A DNA stretch of 64,000 nt, from positions 17,408,106-17,472,105 of the forward strand of contig NC_045141.1 in NCBI RefSeq assembly GCF_008831285.2. Direction: 5' to 3'. Shown one piece after another: positions 47,493 through 58,821 of the stretch. The stretch comes from Nymphaea colorata. Its lineage: Eukaryota; Streptophyta; Magnoliopsida; Nymphaeales; Nymphaeaceae. The notes below the pieces were generated by a model, which was not told where the DNA came from, searched no databases, and saw only the letters and a program-made list of their open reading frames with translations. Position 1 is the stretch's first letter, and every line of letters starts with the position of its first letter. Made by a program: the position numbers and the translations under genes.

Positions 47493-50400
47493 AAAGAAGA
47501 AAAAGAGCAGAAAAAGAAGATTCAAGAGAATGTGAAGCCAAAAGAGTACACTGCAGTTGCTTCAGATGATGAGATAGTGTTATTTTTATCTGAAGAAAAT
47601 GATTGTCTTACAGTTCAGAATGGTGATTCTACATGGATTTTAGATACAGGGGCATTATATCATGTCACACCATGTAGAGAGTTATTCTTATCCTATAGAG
47701 CAGGTGATTTTGGAGTAGTTCACATGGGCAACAGTGACACTTCGAAGATTGTTGGGATAGGAGATGTTTGCATTCAGACGAGCACAGGATGCAAGTTGAC
47801 TTTGAGAGATGTGAGACATGTTCCAGACTTGAGAATGAATTTGATTTCTGCAGGAAGACTAAGTGAAGATGGATATTGTACTTCGTTTAGTCAGACAGGT
47901 TGGAAACTTACCAAGGGGGCACTAGTGTTGGCTAGAGGTGACAGATTTGGCTCTTTGTATGGGATGAAGTCTCGAATCAGTAGTGTGGATGTCCATGCAG
48001 TTACTGATGGTACTTCGTCAGATTTGTGGCATAAGAGGTTAGGTCACATGAGTCAAAGAGGAATCGACTTGCTTACCAAGAAGAATTTGTTACCAAAGGC
48101 AGATGGTGCACAGATATCTCCATGTGATCATTGTTTGGTTGGTAAGTTGCATCGAGTTTCCTTTCAGAAAAAGCGCTCTTCAAAAACTAAACATGTTTTA
48201 GATTTAGTTTATTCAGATGTATGTGGACCTATAAATGTGACATCTAAAGGTGGAGCATCCTATTTTGTTACATTTATTGATGATGCATCTAGGAAGGTGT
48301 GGGCCTTTACAATGAAAAGCAAAAGTGAAGTAAGTAGCATCTTCATGACTTTTCATGCAGCGGTTGAGCGCGAGACTGGTAAGAAGATGAAGAGACTGCG
48401 TACAGACAATGGTGGTGAGTATATAGCATCTTCTTTACGAGATTATTGTTTAAAGCATGGTATTAGACATGAAAAGACAGTTCCTTATACTCCACAGCAT
48501 AATGGAGTTGCAGAAAGGATGAATAGAACAATAATCGAGAGAGTTAGAAGTTTGTTATCTAGCTCTAAGTTGTCTAAGTATTTTTGGGCAGAGGCAATGC
48601 GTACTGCAGTTTATTTAATAAACAGGTCTCCTTCAGTGCCTCTAGATGGAGACATTCCACATAGAGTTTGGTCAGATGAAGAGGTTAAGTATGATCACCT
48701 CAGAGTTTTTGGTTGCAAAGCTTTTATGCATGTACCTAAAGAACATAGGACCAAACTAGATGATAAAGCTATTCCTCTGATATTTCTTGGTTATGCAGAT
48801 GATGAATTTGGTTACAGGTTATGGGATCCAAAGAATGACAAAATCTACAGGAGTCGTGATGTTGTCTTCAGAGAGGATCAGACTATTGAAGATGTCATGG
48901 GAGACACGAAGTCAGATATGAATGCTAGTGGTGTTCATGAGCCAACTTATGTAGAACCTGAAGAACTATCATCTGAGCATGGTGAGACTAATGAAGATGT
49001 AGAGGAAGAAGAAAGAGAGACAGATGAGCAGTATACAGATGGCAGCCCTATAGAGACTCAAACTGATTATGAGCATGAGTTGGAGGGGGAGCTTCCTTCG
49101 CATTCAGAGCCAATTGAGGAGCAATTGGGTAGAGGTAAAAGAACACGTATACCATCTACTAGATATTCTACTGATGAATATATTATGTTTACAGATAGTG
49201 GAGAGCCAGAATGCTATGCAGAGGTGCTAGATGATGTGCATAAAGATGAATGGATTAAAGCTATGAAGGATGAGATGAATTCTTTATACAAGAATCACAC
49301 TTTTGATTTGGTAGAGCTACCAAAAGGTAAGAAAGTGTTGCAGAACAAGTGGGTCTACAAGCTTAAAAATGAAGGTCAAGGCAAGTTGAGATACAAAGCT
49401 CGGTTAGTGGTGAAAGGTTTCAAGCAGGAAAGAGGTATTGATTTTGATGAAATTTTTTCTCATGTTGTTAAAATGCCATCTATCAGGGTAATACTTGGTT
49501 TGGTGGCTTGTCTAGACTTGGAGTTGGAGCAGTTAGATGTAAAAACTGCTTTTCTTCATGGAGATCTAGAGGAAGAAATCTACATGACACAACCAGAAGG
49601 TTTTGTGGTTGCCAGGAAGAAACACATGGTTTGTAAGTTGAAGAAAAGCTTGTATGGACTTAAACAAGCACCTAGACAGTGGTACAAGAAATTTGATGCA
49701 TTTATGATAAATCAAAAGTATCGCAGGTCAGCTGTAGATCATTGTGTCTACATCAGAGAGTTCTCATCAGGTAGCTTCATTATCTTATTGTTATATGTAG
49801 ATGACATGCTTATTGTTGGACAGGATTGTCAATTGATTAGCCAATTGAAGATCGATATGAGCAAGTTCTTTGATATGAAAGACTTGGGGCCATCACAACA
49901 ATTGTTAGGCATGAGGATTGCTCGTGATAGGAAGACCAAGAGGTTGTGGTTATCACAAGAGAAATACATTGAGAAGGTGCTTAGCAAGTTCAACATGAAA
50001 GATGCCAAAACTGTAAGTACACATTTAGCAGCACATTTTAAATTGGGAAATGAACAATGTCCTTTTTCAGCAGATGAGAAAGAAAGAATGGAGAATGTTC
50101 CATATGCCTCCGCAGTAGGGAGTCTCATGTATGCTATGGTTTGCACACGCCCAGACTTGGCTTATGCAGTTGGTGTAGTTAGCAGGTTCTTGTCAAATCC
50201 AGGCAAGGAGCATTGGGCAGCAGTGAAGTGGATCCTAAGGTATCTGAAAAGTACTTGTACTTACTGTTTATGTTTTGGTGAATCTAATCCAGAGATACAA
50301 GGATTTGTTGATGCAGACATGGCAGGTGACTTGAACTCTAGGAAGTCTCTTTCTGGTTATGTTTTTACTTTTGCAGGGGGAGCTGTATCATGGCAGTCCA

Positions 50401-50771
50401 GGTTGCAAAAGTGTGTTGCTCTTTCCACTACAGAGGCAGAATATATTGCAGCAACTGAAGCTTGTAAAGAGTTGTTGTGGATGAAGAGTTTTCTTCATGA
50501 CATAGGCCTTAGTCAGAAGACCTATGTGTTGCATTGTGATAGTCAAAGCGCTATACATTTGGCGAAGAATTCAGCGTTCCACTCAAGGACCAAGCACATT
50601 GATGTTAGATATCATTGGATTCGTGATGTGCTTGAGCAGAAATTGATTCAGTTAGAGAAGATACAGAGAGAGAAGAATCCTGCAGATATGATGACGAAGT
50701 CTCTACCTAGAGAGAAGCATGACATGTGTAGAGACTTAGTTGGGATGACTGCCTTTAAGGCAGTGTATTAA
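47493..50771 (+). CDS. Copia C Pol (protease, integrase, RT, RNase H)
   Basis: Open for 1092 codons in the gag frame, so in an intact element it would be part of a single polyprotein. Protease DTGA at 47643-47654 (followed by Leu where Ser is usual); integrase zinc region LWHKRLGHMS...CDHC (about 48030-48135) and DDE core, with SDVCGP, RTDNGGEY and NGVAERMNRT (48200-48530); reverse transcriptase from about 49320, with DVKTAFLHGDL and the catalytic YVDD at 49794-49805; RNase H with DADMAGD and STTEAEY (50310-50450). No other stops or shifts. It is expressed only if the TGA at 47490 is bypassed or an internal start is used. Confidence 0.88.
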   Translation, partial: KEEKEQKKKIQENVKPKEYTAVASDDEIVLFLSEENDCLTVQNGDSTWILDTGALYHVTPCRELFLSYRAGDFGVVHMGNSDTSKIVGIGDVCIQTSTGCKLTLRDVRHVPDLRMNLISAGRLSEDGYCTSFSQTGWKLTKGALVLARGDRFGSLYGMKSRISSVDVHAVTDGTSSDLWHKRLGHMSQRGIDLLTKKNLLPKADGAQISPCDHCLVGKLHRVSFQKKRSSKTKHVLDLVYSDVCGPINVTSKGGASYFVTFIDDASRKVWAFTMKSKSEVSSIFMTFHAAVERETGKKMKRLRTDNGGEYIASSLRDYCLKHGIRHEKTVPYTPQHNGVAERMNRTIIERVRSLLSSSKLSKYFWAEAMRTAVYLINRSPSVPLDGDIPHRVWSDEEVKYDHLRVFGCKAFMHVPKEHRTKLDDKAIPLIFLGYADDEFGYRLWDPKNDKIYRSRDVVFREDQTIEDVMGDTKSDMNASGVHEPTYVEPEELSSEHGETNEDVEEEERETDEQYTDGSPIETQTDYEHELEGELPSHSEPIEEQLGRGKRTRIPSTRYSTDEYIMFTDSGEPECYAEVLDDVHKDEWIKAMKDEMNSLYKNHTFDLVELPKGKKVLQNKWVYKLKNEGQGKLRYKARLVVKGFKQERGIDFDEIFSHVVKMPSIRVILGLVACLDLELEQLDVKTAFLHGDLEEEIYMTQPEGFVVARKKHMVCKLKKSLYGLKQAPRQWYKKFDAFMINQKYRRSAVDHCVYIREFSSGSFIILLLYVDDMLIVGQDCQLISQLKIDMSKFFDMKDLGPSQQLLGMRIARDRKTKRLWLSQEKYIEKVLSKFNMKDAKTVSTHLAAHFKLGNEQCPFSADEKERMENVPYASAVGSLMYAMVCTRPDLAYAVGVVSRFLSNPGKEHWAAVKWILRYLKSTCTYCLCFGESNPEIQGFVDADMAGDLNSRKSLSGYVFTFAGGAVSWQSRLQKCVALSTTEAEYIAATEACKELLWMKSFLHDIGLSQKTYVLHCDSQSAIHLAKNSAFHSRTKHIDVRYHWIRDVLEQKLIQLEKIQREKNPADMMTKSLPREKHDMCRDLVGMTAFKAVY

Positions 50772-50808
50772 TTTTTTGTTCATTTTGCAGGTATGATCCC
50801 TCTCTTGA

Positions 50809-50822
50809 GGCTGGAGGGGGAG
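50809..50822 (+). other. Copia C polypurine tract
   Basis: A purine-rich run GGCTGGAGGGGGAG ends two bases before the 3' LTR, as needed for plus-strand priming. Confidence 0.75.
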
Positions 50823-50824
50823 TT

Positions 50825-51479
50825 TGTTGGGTCGGGTCCAGCCTCAAAAGAGGACCCGACCCGGCCCGTCACTTAAGTGAAGGGCGGGTGAAGGAGAAGG
50901 CACCCGATGGTGCCCCTCCCTCTCACGACGCCTCACATGTCTCTCTCTCTTGTTATTTCTTTTGGGGAAAAAGAGAAGGGACCTTGTGGCTGCTCATAGA
51001 GGAGAATGAGAGGAGAAAGGCAAGGAGGAGAAGAAGGAGAAATCGCAGCAAGGTGCGTGGGTCGATTGGCACGCCAAGAAGAAAGAGGAAAGACAAAGAA
51101 GAAAGAGAAAATGAAGGGAGTCTTCATTGGGTGATTTCTTTCTTGAATCTTTGGGGCTCTTTCTTTCATTCGTATAAGAGATTGTTATTGCTCTCTTGAG
51201 TTCACTGTTTTTCTTAAAACAGTAGGGATATTGTTGCTCGTGTATTTGACTCACTTTCTTGATATATAGAAAGTCTCTCTTGCCCGTGGTTTTTTACCCC
51301 ATTATTGGGGGTTTTTCCACGTAAATTGGTGTCTCCTTTTTCTTGCATCTCTAGCATATATTTTGATATATATTGCTGCAACATTGGTGTCCCTGTAATT
51401 CCGTTTTTCAGCAGTTTGTGGTGGTTTGCCCTATTTTATTGTTGTTGAAGCATTTTTGTTGGGGGACACGACTATAACA
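50825..51479 (+). repeat. Copia C 3' LTR
   Basis: It starts TGTTGGGTCGGG and ends CGACTATAACA. One base change at about 50881 (GTGACGGGC to GTGAAGGGC) breaks the palindrome and removes one TGACG core that is intact in the 5' LTR. Confidence 0.93.
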
Positions 51480-53475
51480 AGCTCCTCACTGCTGCTGCTA
51501 CTGAGTTTTTTGGGCATTTAAGAAGTTTGACAGTTCTCAATTCTTTTAAACTAGATTATATACATTTAATCTTGGAAAGAAATAATGATCCAAGGGTGAA
51601 TTCATATATACAAAAAGCCTACTTTGAATCATCCATGGATAAGTTTTATAGAGATTCCTAAGTTCACCCGGGTGAACAATAAGCAACTGGCAAAAATATG
51701 AATAATATGATTGCAGAAGAAGCTATGAAAAATATGATTCTATCGAGATGTCGTTTCTTGTTGTTAAAAGGAAAAAGGGAAAACAATAGAGTAAAAGGTA
51801 GCCTATTCTAAATGAAATTTAAGAACCGTCAAAAGGGTCAAAACGCCTAAATATGGCCGAACGGGCAGAGGGATATTGGGATTTGGGTTTTTTCCTCTCC
51901 CATCGCCTTCTGCTCGTTGCGGACTACTATTGGTAGCCGAATGTAAGAGTTGCGGAGAGGATGAAGTTTTTCCTTTAAGAATAACATCCTTCAACTTTAC
52001 ACACACAGACACACTATATATCAGCAGAATTTGGAAAACGTTAAACTTAGATATGTAGGCATGATGTGAACTGCCTCCTGATGCCCTTTCCTCTGGATCT
52101 TAGCCATTGATCTGCTGAAGAACTTGGAGGTGGAAGCATTCTCGGACCACAAACGTCGCAATCTGCTGAGTTCGTGGCAAATTTAGGAAGCAGGACTCGA
52201 GTGCCCATTATTTCCTTCACCGCAACCAGCCCCTCACTCTCGTCGAGAAACACACCTTTCTTTATCCGGACTGCACAAACAGATGCCGCGCAAATTGAGG
52301 CCCTAGTTGCAGTCATTAAAGCTTGTCAATGGCGTCAAGTCGTGCCAGTGTACGAAGACTCGGCCTTCGGCGCCGGGTTGATTCCATTCTTAACAGATGC
52401 CCTTCAGCAGATCGGTGTTGCAGTACCCCACAGAACACTGGTCCCACCTTCGCCCACAAATGGAGACGTCATTGCTAGAAAGCTGGATGAACTTGACGGA
52501 ATGGAGACGAGGGTCTTCGTGGTGCACATAACTCATATGCTTGGGGCTCAATTCTTTCGGAAAGTGCAAGAAAAAGGAATGATGAGTGAAGGGTATGTGT
52601 GGATCATCACCAATTCAGTAGGTGACATGTTCGAATTCATGAATGTCTCAGATATAGCACATATGAGAGGTGTTGTTGGAGTAAAGACACACATACCGCA
52701 ATCCAAATCTTTGAAAGAATTCACAGAAAAATGGAGGCATAGATTCCGGTCAGACAATCCCGGGACCGAACTCCCAAGTGACCTCAACAAGTACGCCATA
52801 TGGGCCCATGACACTGTATTTGCATTAGCTTCCGCTGTAGAGCGAGTCGCCGGAGCAGGGAGTTCCAAGTTCTTTCCAATCAGAGACCGGAATTCGACGA
52901 ATTATTTCCAAACGTTGGGGACTTCTCCTTCTGGGAAAGAACTGTTGGATGCAGTTCGGGGGACCAAGTTCAGAGGACTAGGCGGTGAATTCCAACTCAA
53001 CAATGGGCAACTGCAGTCTGGAGCTTTCAAGATAATCAATGTGGTGGAGCGTGGTGCCAAGGTGATCGGATTCTGGATACCAGGTTTCGGGCTATCGAAG
53101 AATTTCAAAGTGAAAAACGAACAACAAAATAGGAGCAGTTTAGATGCGAACAGTGTCCTCACTGGATCAGTAACTTGGCCTGGTGGATCAAGAGAAGTTC
53201 CTAGAGGTTGGGCAATTCCCAAGGGGAAGACGCTGAAAATTAGAGTGCCAGTACCACGGTCTTACAAGGAGTTTGTAGATGTACAGAATAATGGAACTGC
53301 GGTGAAGGGATTATGCATAGATGTGTTCAAGGCAGTTGTCGCTTCCTTGAACTACACGATTCCATATGTTCTTTCACCTTTTAATGAGTCTAGTGGCAAG
53401 ATGGCGGGTTCCTACGATGAACTTGTATACCAGGTCTACCTTCAGGTCAGTACTATAATTTTTATCAGTGTCCTT

Positions 53476-53530
<55 letters not shown>

Positions 53531-55057
53531 AAAAATTGTGAAATGTCATTCATACTGTGAGTTACCATGGTTGGTGAAGCAGAAGTATGACGCAGTAGTG
53601 GGTGACACAACAATCATCTTCAACAGGTCCAAGTACGTGGACTTCACTTTGCCCTACTTGGAGTCGGGGGTGTCCATGATTGTACCAGTCCAGCCCCGTG
53701 ACGACAACGCGTGGGTATTCTTGAAGCCCATGACCCGGCCATTGTGGCTGACCACCGGCGCCTTCTTCGTCCTCACTGGGATCGTGGTGTGGATTCTAGA
53801 GCGGGGTAATAGTGGGTCTGAGTTCCAGGGGCCGCCCTCTGAGCAAACCGGCAAAGTCTTCTATTTTATCTTCTCTACCTTGGTCTTCGCACAGAGTAAG
53901 CTTTGTGTTTCCACCTCTCCTTGAGCCAAGCTTATAACCACCAGTTTCTGAAAATGAAGTTTCTCTGACCATCTGCAGAGGAGAAACTCGTCAGCAATCT
54001 GTCTCGCGTGGTGGTGATCGTCTGGGTGTTCGTGGTTTTGATTCTGACGTCGAGTTACACCGCCAGCTTGACCTCCATGCTCACAGCGCAGCAGCTTCAG
54101 CCGTCTGTCACCGACCCCCAAACGCTAATAAGAAATAAGAACAGGATAGGGTGCCGAAATGGGTCGTTCGTGGTTCATCTGTTGAACCGTTGGAACGTGG
54201 ATCCGGCAAAGATCAAGAAGTTCGAGCGCATGGAGACGGTCGCAGATGCATTAACGAAAGGTGATAAGCATCCCGAAGGAATCGCTGCTTTCTTTGATGA
54301 AATTCCATACATTAAAATCTTCATGCAAAAGCACTGTCGCAAATACACCATGGCCGGTCCTGTTTACAAGAATGCTGGCTTCGGATTTGTAACTCTCTCT
54401 CCCTCTCTCGCTTTGGGTTTTCAGTGCTTTTCGAAGGGTTTATACTGGCTAACTAAGTGTTAAATGTCTTTTCAGGTATTCCCAAAAGGATCGCCCTTGG
54501 TTTCTGACATTTCTCGCGCAATTTTGAACGTGACAGAGGGAGAACAAATGGCAAAGATAGAGAAAGAGTGGGGTATGAGCAACAAAACTGAATGCGCGAA
54601 TGTAGAAACAGAGAAGATCTCAAGTAGCCTGTCCCTTTCTAGCTTCTGGGGTCTCTTTCTCATAACCGGAACTGCTTCACTTGGGGCTCTCATCATCGGC
54701 ACCATTTCAATCTTACATCAATATAACAAGAGGGAGTTAGGAACCTCCCCATCTCTTGACTCAGAGTTCAAAAGCCTATGGCGGAAACTGCTGGACTTTA
54801 TCAGATACTTCGATGAGAAGGATCTCACCTCCCTTGCCTTTAAGAACAGAGTGACGACAGTGGACGGAAACCAGACTGATGCCGCTACTAATGAGTACCA
54901 ATTCCAGGGGCAGAGCCCGATGAGTATGGATGTACCATCTGTGCTTTACGAAGATGCCAACTTCACGGACCAGGACGATCCCTCAGTCCATGACCATTTG
55001 CAGACTCGCGAAGATGCCAACGGCAACAACTCGAACTCGTTATCAGTATTACAGTAG

Positions 55058-57260
55058 TGCTTAATATAGATTGTAAAAGCGAAGGCAGTAAAGGACCGTG
55101 AACTTTGTTGCCAAGACCCATTGCCGCCTATATAGATTTTGATGGAAGCTCACGAAGAAGCTTGAGTATTCGCTCTCAGTCATTGGTCGGTTCGAGTCTC
55201 CCCTTGTAAATACAATAAAAATATATATATTACAGAAGCTGGTGGAATATCCATGTACTGCGTCCCCTACCTCTACTTATTTATTGATTAATTTTCCATA
55301 ACTGATTCAGCTCAGTCGGTGAATCGCCCGTTTTCTATTTACTGTATCTGTCTCCAAAGAACCATGTCCGTCGGTGAATTTAAAATCTAGCACTTAATGA
55401 ATAATGTAACAAACGAACTAGACTGCTGACCCGATTATCGAATTCCGGGGTCTCATGTTTGCTTAAAATCATATTTGAACATGAAATCGCCGACATCCGA
55501 GGCATCTGACATCCTAATTGTAGTGAAAATTTTAGGGCTCCAAACGAATGTCTTAAAGCCGAATGATAGGAGACTCAACTTAGCTATTACTGACTTGTGA
55601 CTCCGGCCATACGCTTGTTTCTGTTATTTTTAAAAAAAGAAAACAAAGAAAATGGGTATATAACTTGTCATTGAAACATAAAAAAGTTCTAGGACTTAGT
55701 TGCTTGTATAATCCAAAAACAAGCCAAATTAACATTTATGAGTAAAGCCATGATTAAGCTATATTTATTCATGTAACAAACAAAAAATTAACCTTACCAT
55801 CGGGCTATTTTACTGTTTCATACTCTGGCATGATTGAGTATAAACATCTCATGGTATCAATGCAAAACAACTATTAAACAAAAACAAACATTGAATTCAA
55901 GATACCATTTATCACCAAATTTTAAGCGAGTCCAAAAGAGCTTTGCTCTAGTCAAATGAGTTGATTCAAAATGAGTCTAACGACTAATTTGGTTGGTCTT
56001 CTCAAATTTTGGGTCAAAACAAAGCCTCAAGGAAAAAATATGTTGTGCCGAAAAAAAAATTATGGAGGGAGCACCTTCACAGATTTTTCATACTTAAACG
56101 AACACTTAGACCAAATAATTTAAAATACTTAATGAAAATAAAGAAATCTTATGCAACAAGTGTGTGCAACTGCCCACACCTACCCACATGTAGTTCCACC
56201 AGTTGCTCACTGTTGGTGTGTGGATTTTTTCTTTTGTGAGTGCATTTATTTCAATTTGTACAAATGCGGGATTCGCGCTAATCCTTATATTGAAAGGAGG
56301 ACCGTAATTTTTGTCGTCTTTTTTTCTGTGAGTATTTGTGTTCATCTCTGAATGAATAGTGAAATATCTGTGCGATCGTGGACGTATGAAATTACTATCT
56401 CGAACCACTTAAATCTTTGTCTTCTTCCTTGTTGCTTATAACCCCCTCTTAAAAGTGCAAGAAAAGAATTTGTGTTGTTCCTAACACCGACACCTACCAA
56501 TATGTGGCCCCACCAGCAATGGACTTAATTTTAATCCATACGTTGTTCTTTTGACCAACTATCAAACGCGGATTCCTTATATCTGATGTACTGTAATTGA
56601 TCCAAGCCTGACCCGCTTAGTTAGCAATACTAGCAAATGAAGAGGAACGATTTGAAAAAATCCAAATTCATAATTATTAACTAGAATGGCATCGGAATAT
56701 GAGAAATGGCTGCGATTTCACGAACAATTTTGCAACGTTACTAAATGGAGCAAAACCATCAAAAGCATTCAGGATCCGACGAAAAGCTGCGAAAAAAGGC
56801 TGCGGTTCAACATATAACAAAATCAATTTTCGACTAAATCAGAGTTCTTATTTGGACCTGATTCCAAGGTTTGTTTGGGTTCTTTCCTGTGGAAACGGCC
56901 GATCGGTTCAGGGTTAGATGTACAAATGAATCTTTTACAAAGGCAAACTTGTTTCAAATATTATTCTACGAAAATTCGAGCTTGTATCTGTCAGATTTTC
57001 AAACGAAAGTCGCGTACTTCACTCGGAGCAGGAAACAGCGTACATAATATACGCGCTTTTCGCTCACTTTCAACTTGACCTACACGGCTCATTCTTAGTC
57101 TTCCATGAGCTTGACTAGCAAATCAGGAAACGTCGCATCGATAATTAAAACATTCGCCCTTGCTACGTTCTTAAATTGTTCTTCTCCACAGGAAACAGAG
57201 ATCCACAAGGTTATTTTAAAAAAATGGTGTGAGTCTGTCCAGTTTCTGGAAGTACTGGAG
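55058..57260. repeat. GLR2 3' UTR joined to GLR3 upstream flank
   Basis: 55058-55278 follows the GLR 3' UTR. At CCTCTACTTAT the sequence switches to upstream-flank DNA TTATTGATTAATTTT (compare 44095-44160), so nearly all of the downstream flank seen after GLR1 and much of the distal upstream flank are missing here. 55440-56030 matches 24165-24720, and 56560-57260 matches 24890-25601. A TATA-like CATAATATACGCGC lies near 57043-57056. No other gene. Confidence 0.75.
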
Positions 57261-58787
57261 ATGAGCTCTTCAAAATACATGGCACTCCTTCTTCCTCCTT
57301 TTCTCCTCCTGTTGGCGCTCCAGAATTGCCCGCTCTCTCATGCCGCAAACAAGTCTGCAGTCCCTGTAAACGTCGGCTTGATCCTCGACTTCGAGTCCCA
57401 AGTAGGGAAGATCAGCCACACTTGCATCGCCCTCGCTCTGGAAGATTTCTATGCCACAGACAACCACAAGAAAAGGTTGGTTCTTCACGCACGCGACTGC
57501 AAGAGAGATGATTCTGTTCAGGCTGCTTCTGCGGGTAAGTTAACTTCTATAGTAGCTAGCTTCTCACTACTGCTGCTGCACAGTCTTTTGGGCATTTAAG
57601 AAGTTTGATAGTTCTCAATTTTTTTAAACTAGATTATATACATTTAATCTTGGAAAGAAATAATGATCCATGGGTGAATTCATGCATACAAAAAGCCTAC
57701 TTTGAATCGTCCATGGATAAGTTCTATAGAGATTCCTAAGTTCACCCGCGTGAATAATAAGCAACCGACGAACCCGTTGCTAATTAATTGGATTGGAAAA
57801 TCTATCCTTGGGAATTGCACTTGTAAGAGTAACGTGCTCTTGCACTCTTTCATACATGGCTGTCTGCTCACTTGACATTTTAAACCACAACATGAGTTCA
57901 TTATAGTTAACAATTACTTGGCATGCGTTCTGCTTCTATTTCTCGTATCTTTTTTTCTAAGGGTATATATGTCGTGCATGAAAAGAAAAGAAAAAAAGGT
58001 TTATATAATTTAGAAGGATTAGCTAAAGGGCCCAAGTGCCATAAGGGGCGGACCAGATTCACATATAGTTTAACTGTTAAAATCTGCAGATCCAAGCCGC
58101 GGGCATTCGATATTGGTCATAGATCATGAGAAGTATCCACCATCTTCCTTTAACTTCGTCGGAATTTCCCGTTATTTCAGCATCAGAGAAATATAACAAT
58201 TCAACCCACCTTTTCATTAAAAAGATGGGGAAAAAAATACCTAGTACAAGAAAAGAACAAGTGAATAACATGTATTCTAAGAGATTCCATTATTTTCCAT
58301 CTCTCGTTCTTTCCAAAATTTACCTGTCGCAGTAATTCATGATCAACTGAAGTTGCACAGGTGAAGGAATTGGCGATAGACGTACGCTTCCCATGATCTA
58401 CTGTATACATAACATAAACACTTTCAGTTGCTCATTTGGTCGACTTAACGTATCAGTTCTACATAGCCAGCATGAAGCCTATGGCGTTTTAATCGTCGGG
58501 AATACATTGCAGAAGAAAATATGAGAAATTATGATTCTATCGAGAGGTCGTTTCTTGTTGTTAAAGGAAAAAAGGAAAACAATAGAAAAAAAGGTAGCCT
58601 ATTCCAAATGAAATTTAAGAACTGTCAAAAGGGTCAAAAGGCTTAAATATGGCCAAACGAGCAGACGCTGTTGGGATTTGGTTTTTTTCCTCACCCATCG
58701 CCGTCTATTGGTAGACGAATGTAAGAGTCGCAGGGAGGATGAAGTTTTTCCTTTAAGAATAACATACTTTAACTTTACACACACACA

Positions 58788-58821
<34 letters not shown>

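Larger units (their letters stand above)
45997..51479 (+). mobile_element. Copia C: full-length young Ty1/copia retrotransposon
   Basis: 5483 bp, flanked by a perfect AGCTC duplication (45992-45996 and 51480-51484), same orientation as the host gene. LTRs are 675 and 655 bp and differ by about seven substitutions and two indels by eye (5 bp at the start of the 5' LTR, 25 bp missing in the 3' LTR near 51390). Primer site TGGTATCAGAGA at 46675-46686; polypurine tract GGCTGGAGGGGGAG just before 50825. The gag-pol frame spans 46761-50771 with a single internal stop. It is a different family from A and B, with unrelated LTRs. Confidence 0.95.
45695..55057 (+). pseudogene. GLR: GLR2: frameshifted GLR gene with copia C in intron 1
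   Basis: Exons correspond one-to-one with GLR1: 45695-45968, 52104-53445, 53583-53895, 53979-54388 and 54476-55057. All splice sites are canonical, and exons 1, 3 and 4 have exactly the same lengths as in GLR1 and GLR3. Exon 2 is one base shorter than in GLR1: GGAAGCATTCTC at 52132 replaces G(A)(A/G)GCCATTCTC, a 1-nt deletion at 52137/52138. It shifts the frame about 12 codons into exon 2 and leads to a stop within about 20 codons. The rest of exon 2 is open in the shifted frame, and the S1, pore, M3 (SYTASLTSML), S2 and M4 coding regions are undamaged. Intron 1 holds a 5.5-kb copia element and has lost about 0.9 kb relative to GLR1 intron 1. The promoter TATA-like block is deleted. AATAAA at 55214-55219. 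Confidence 0.9.

Noticed and set aside
47532-50771. Pol as an independent gene with its own start
   Set aside because: The frame is continuous with gag apart from one stop; the apparent start is a GTG inside the polyprotein.
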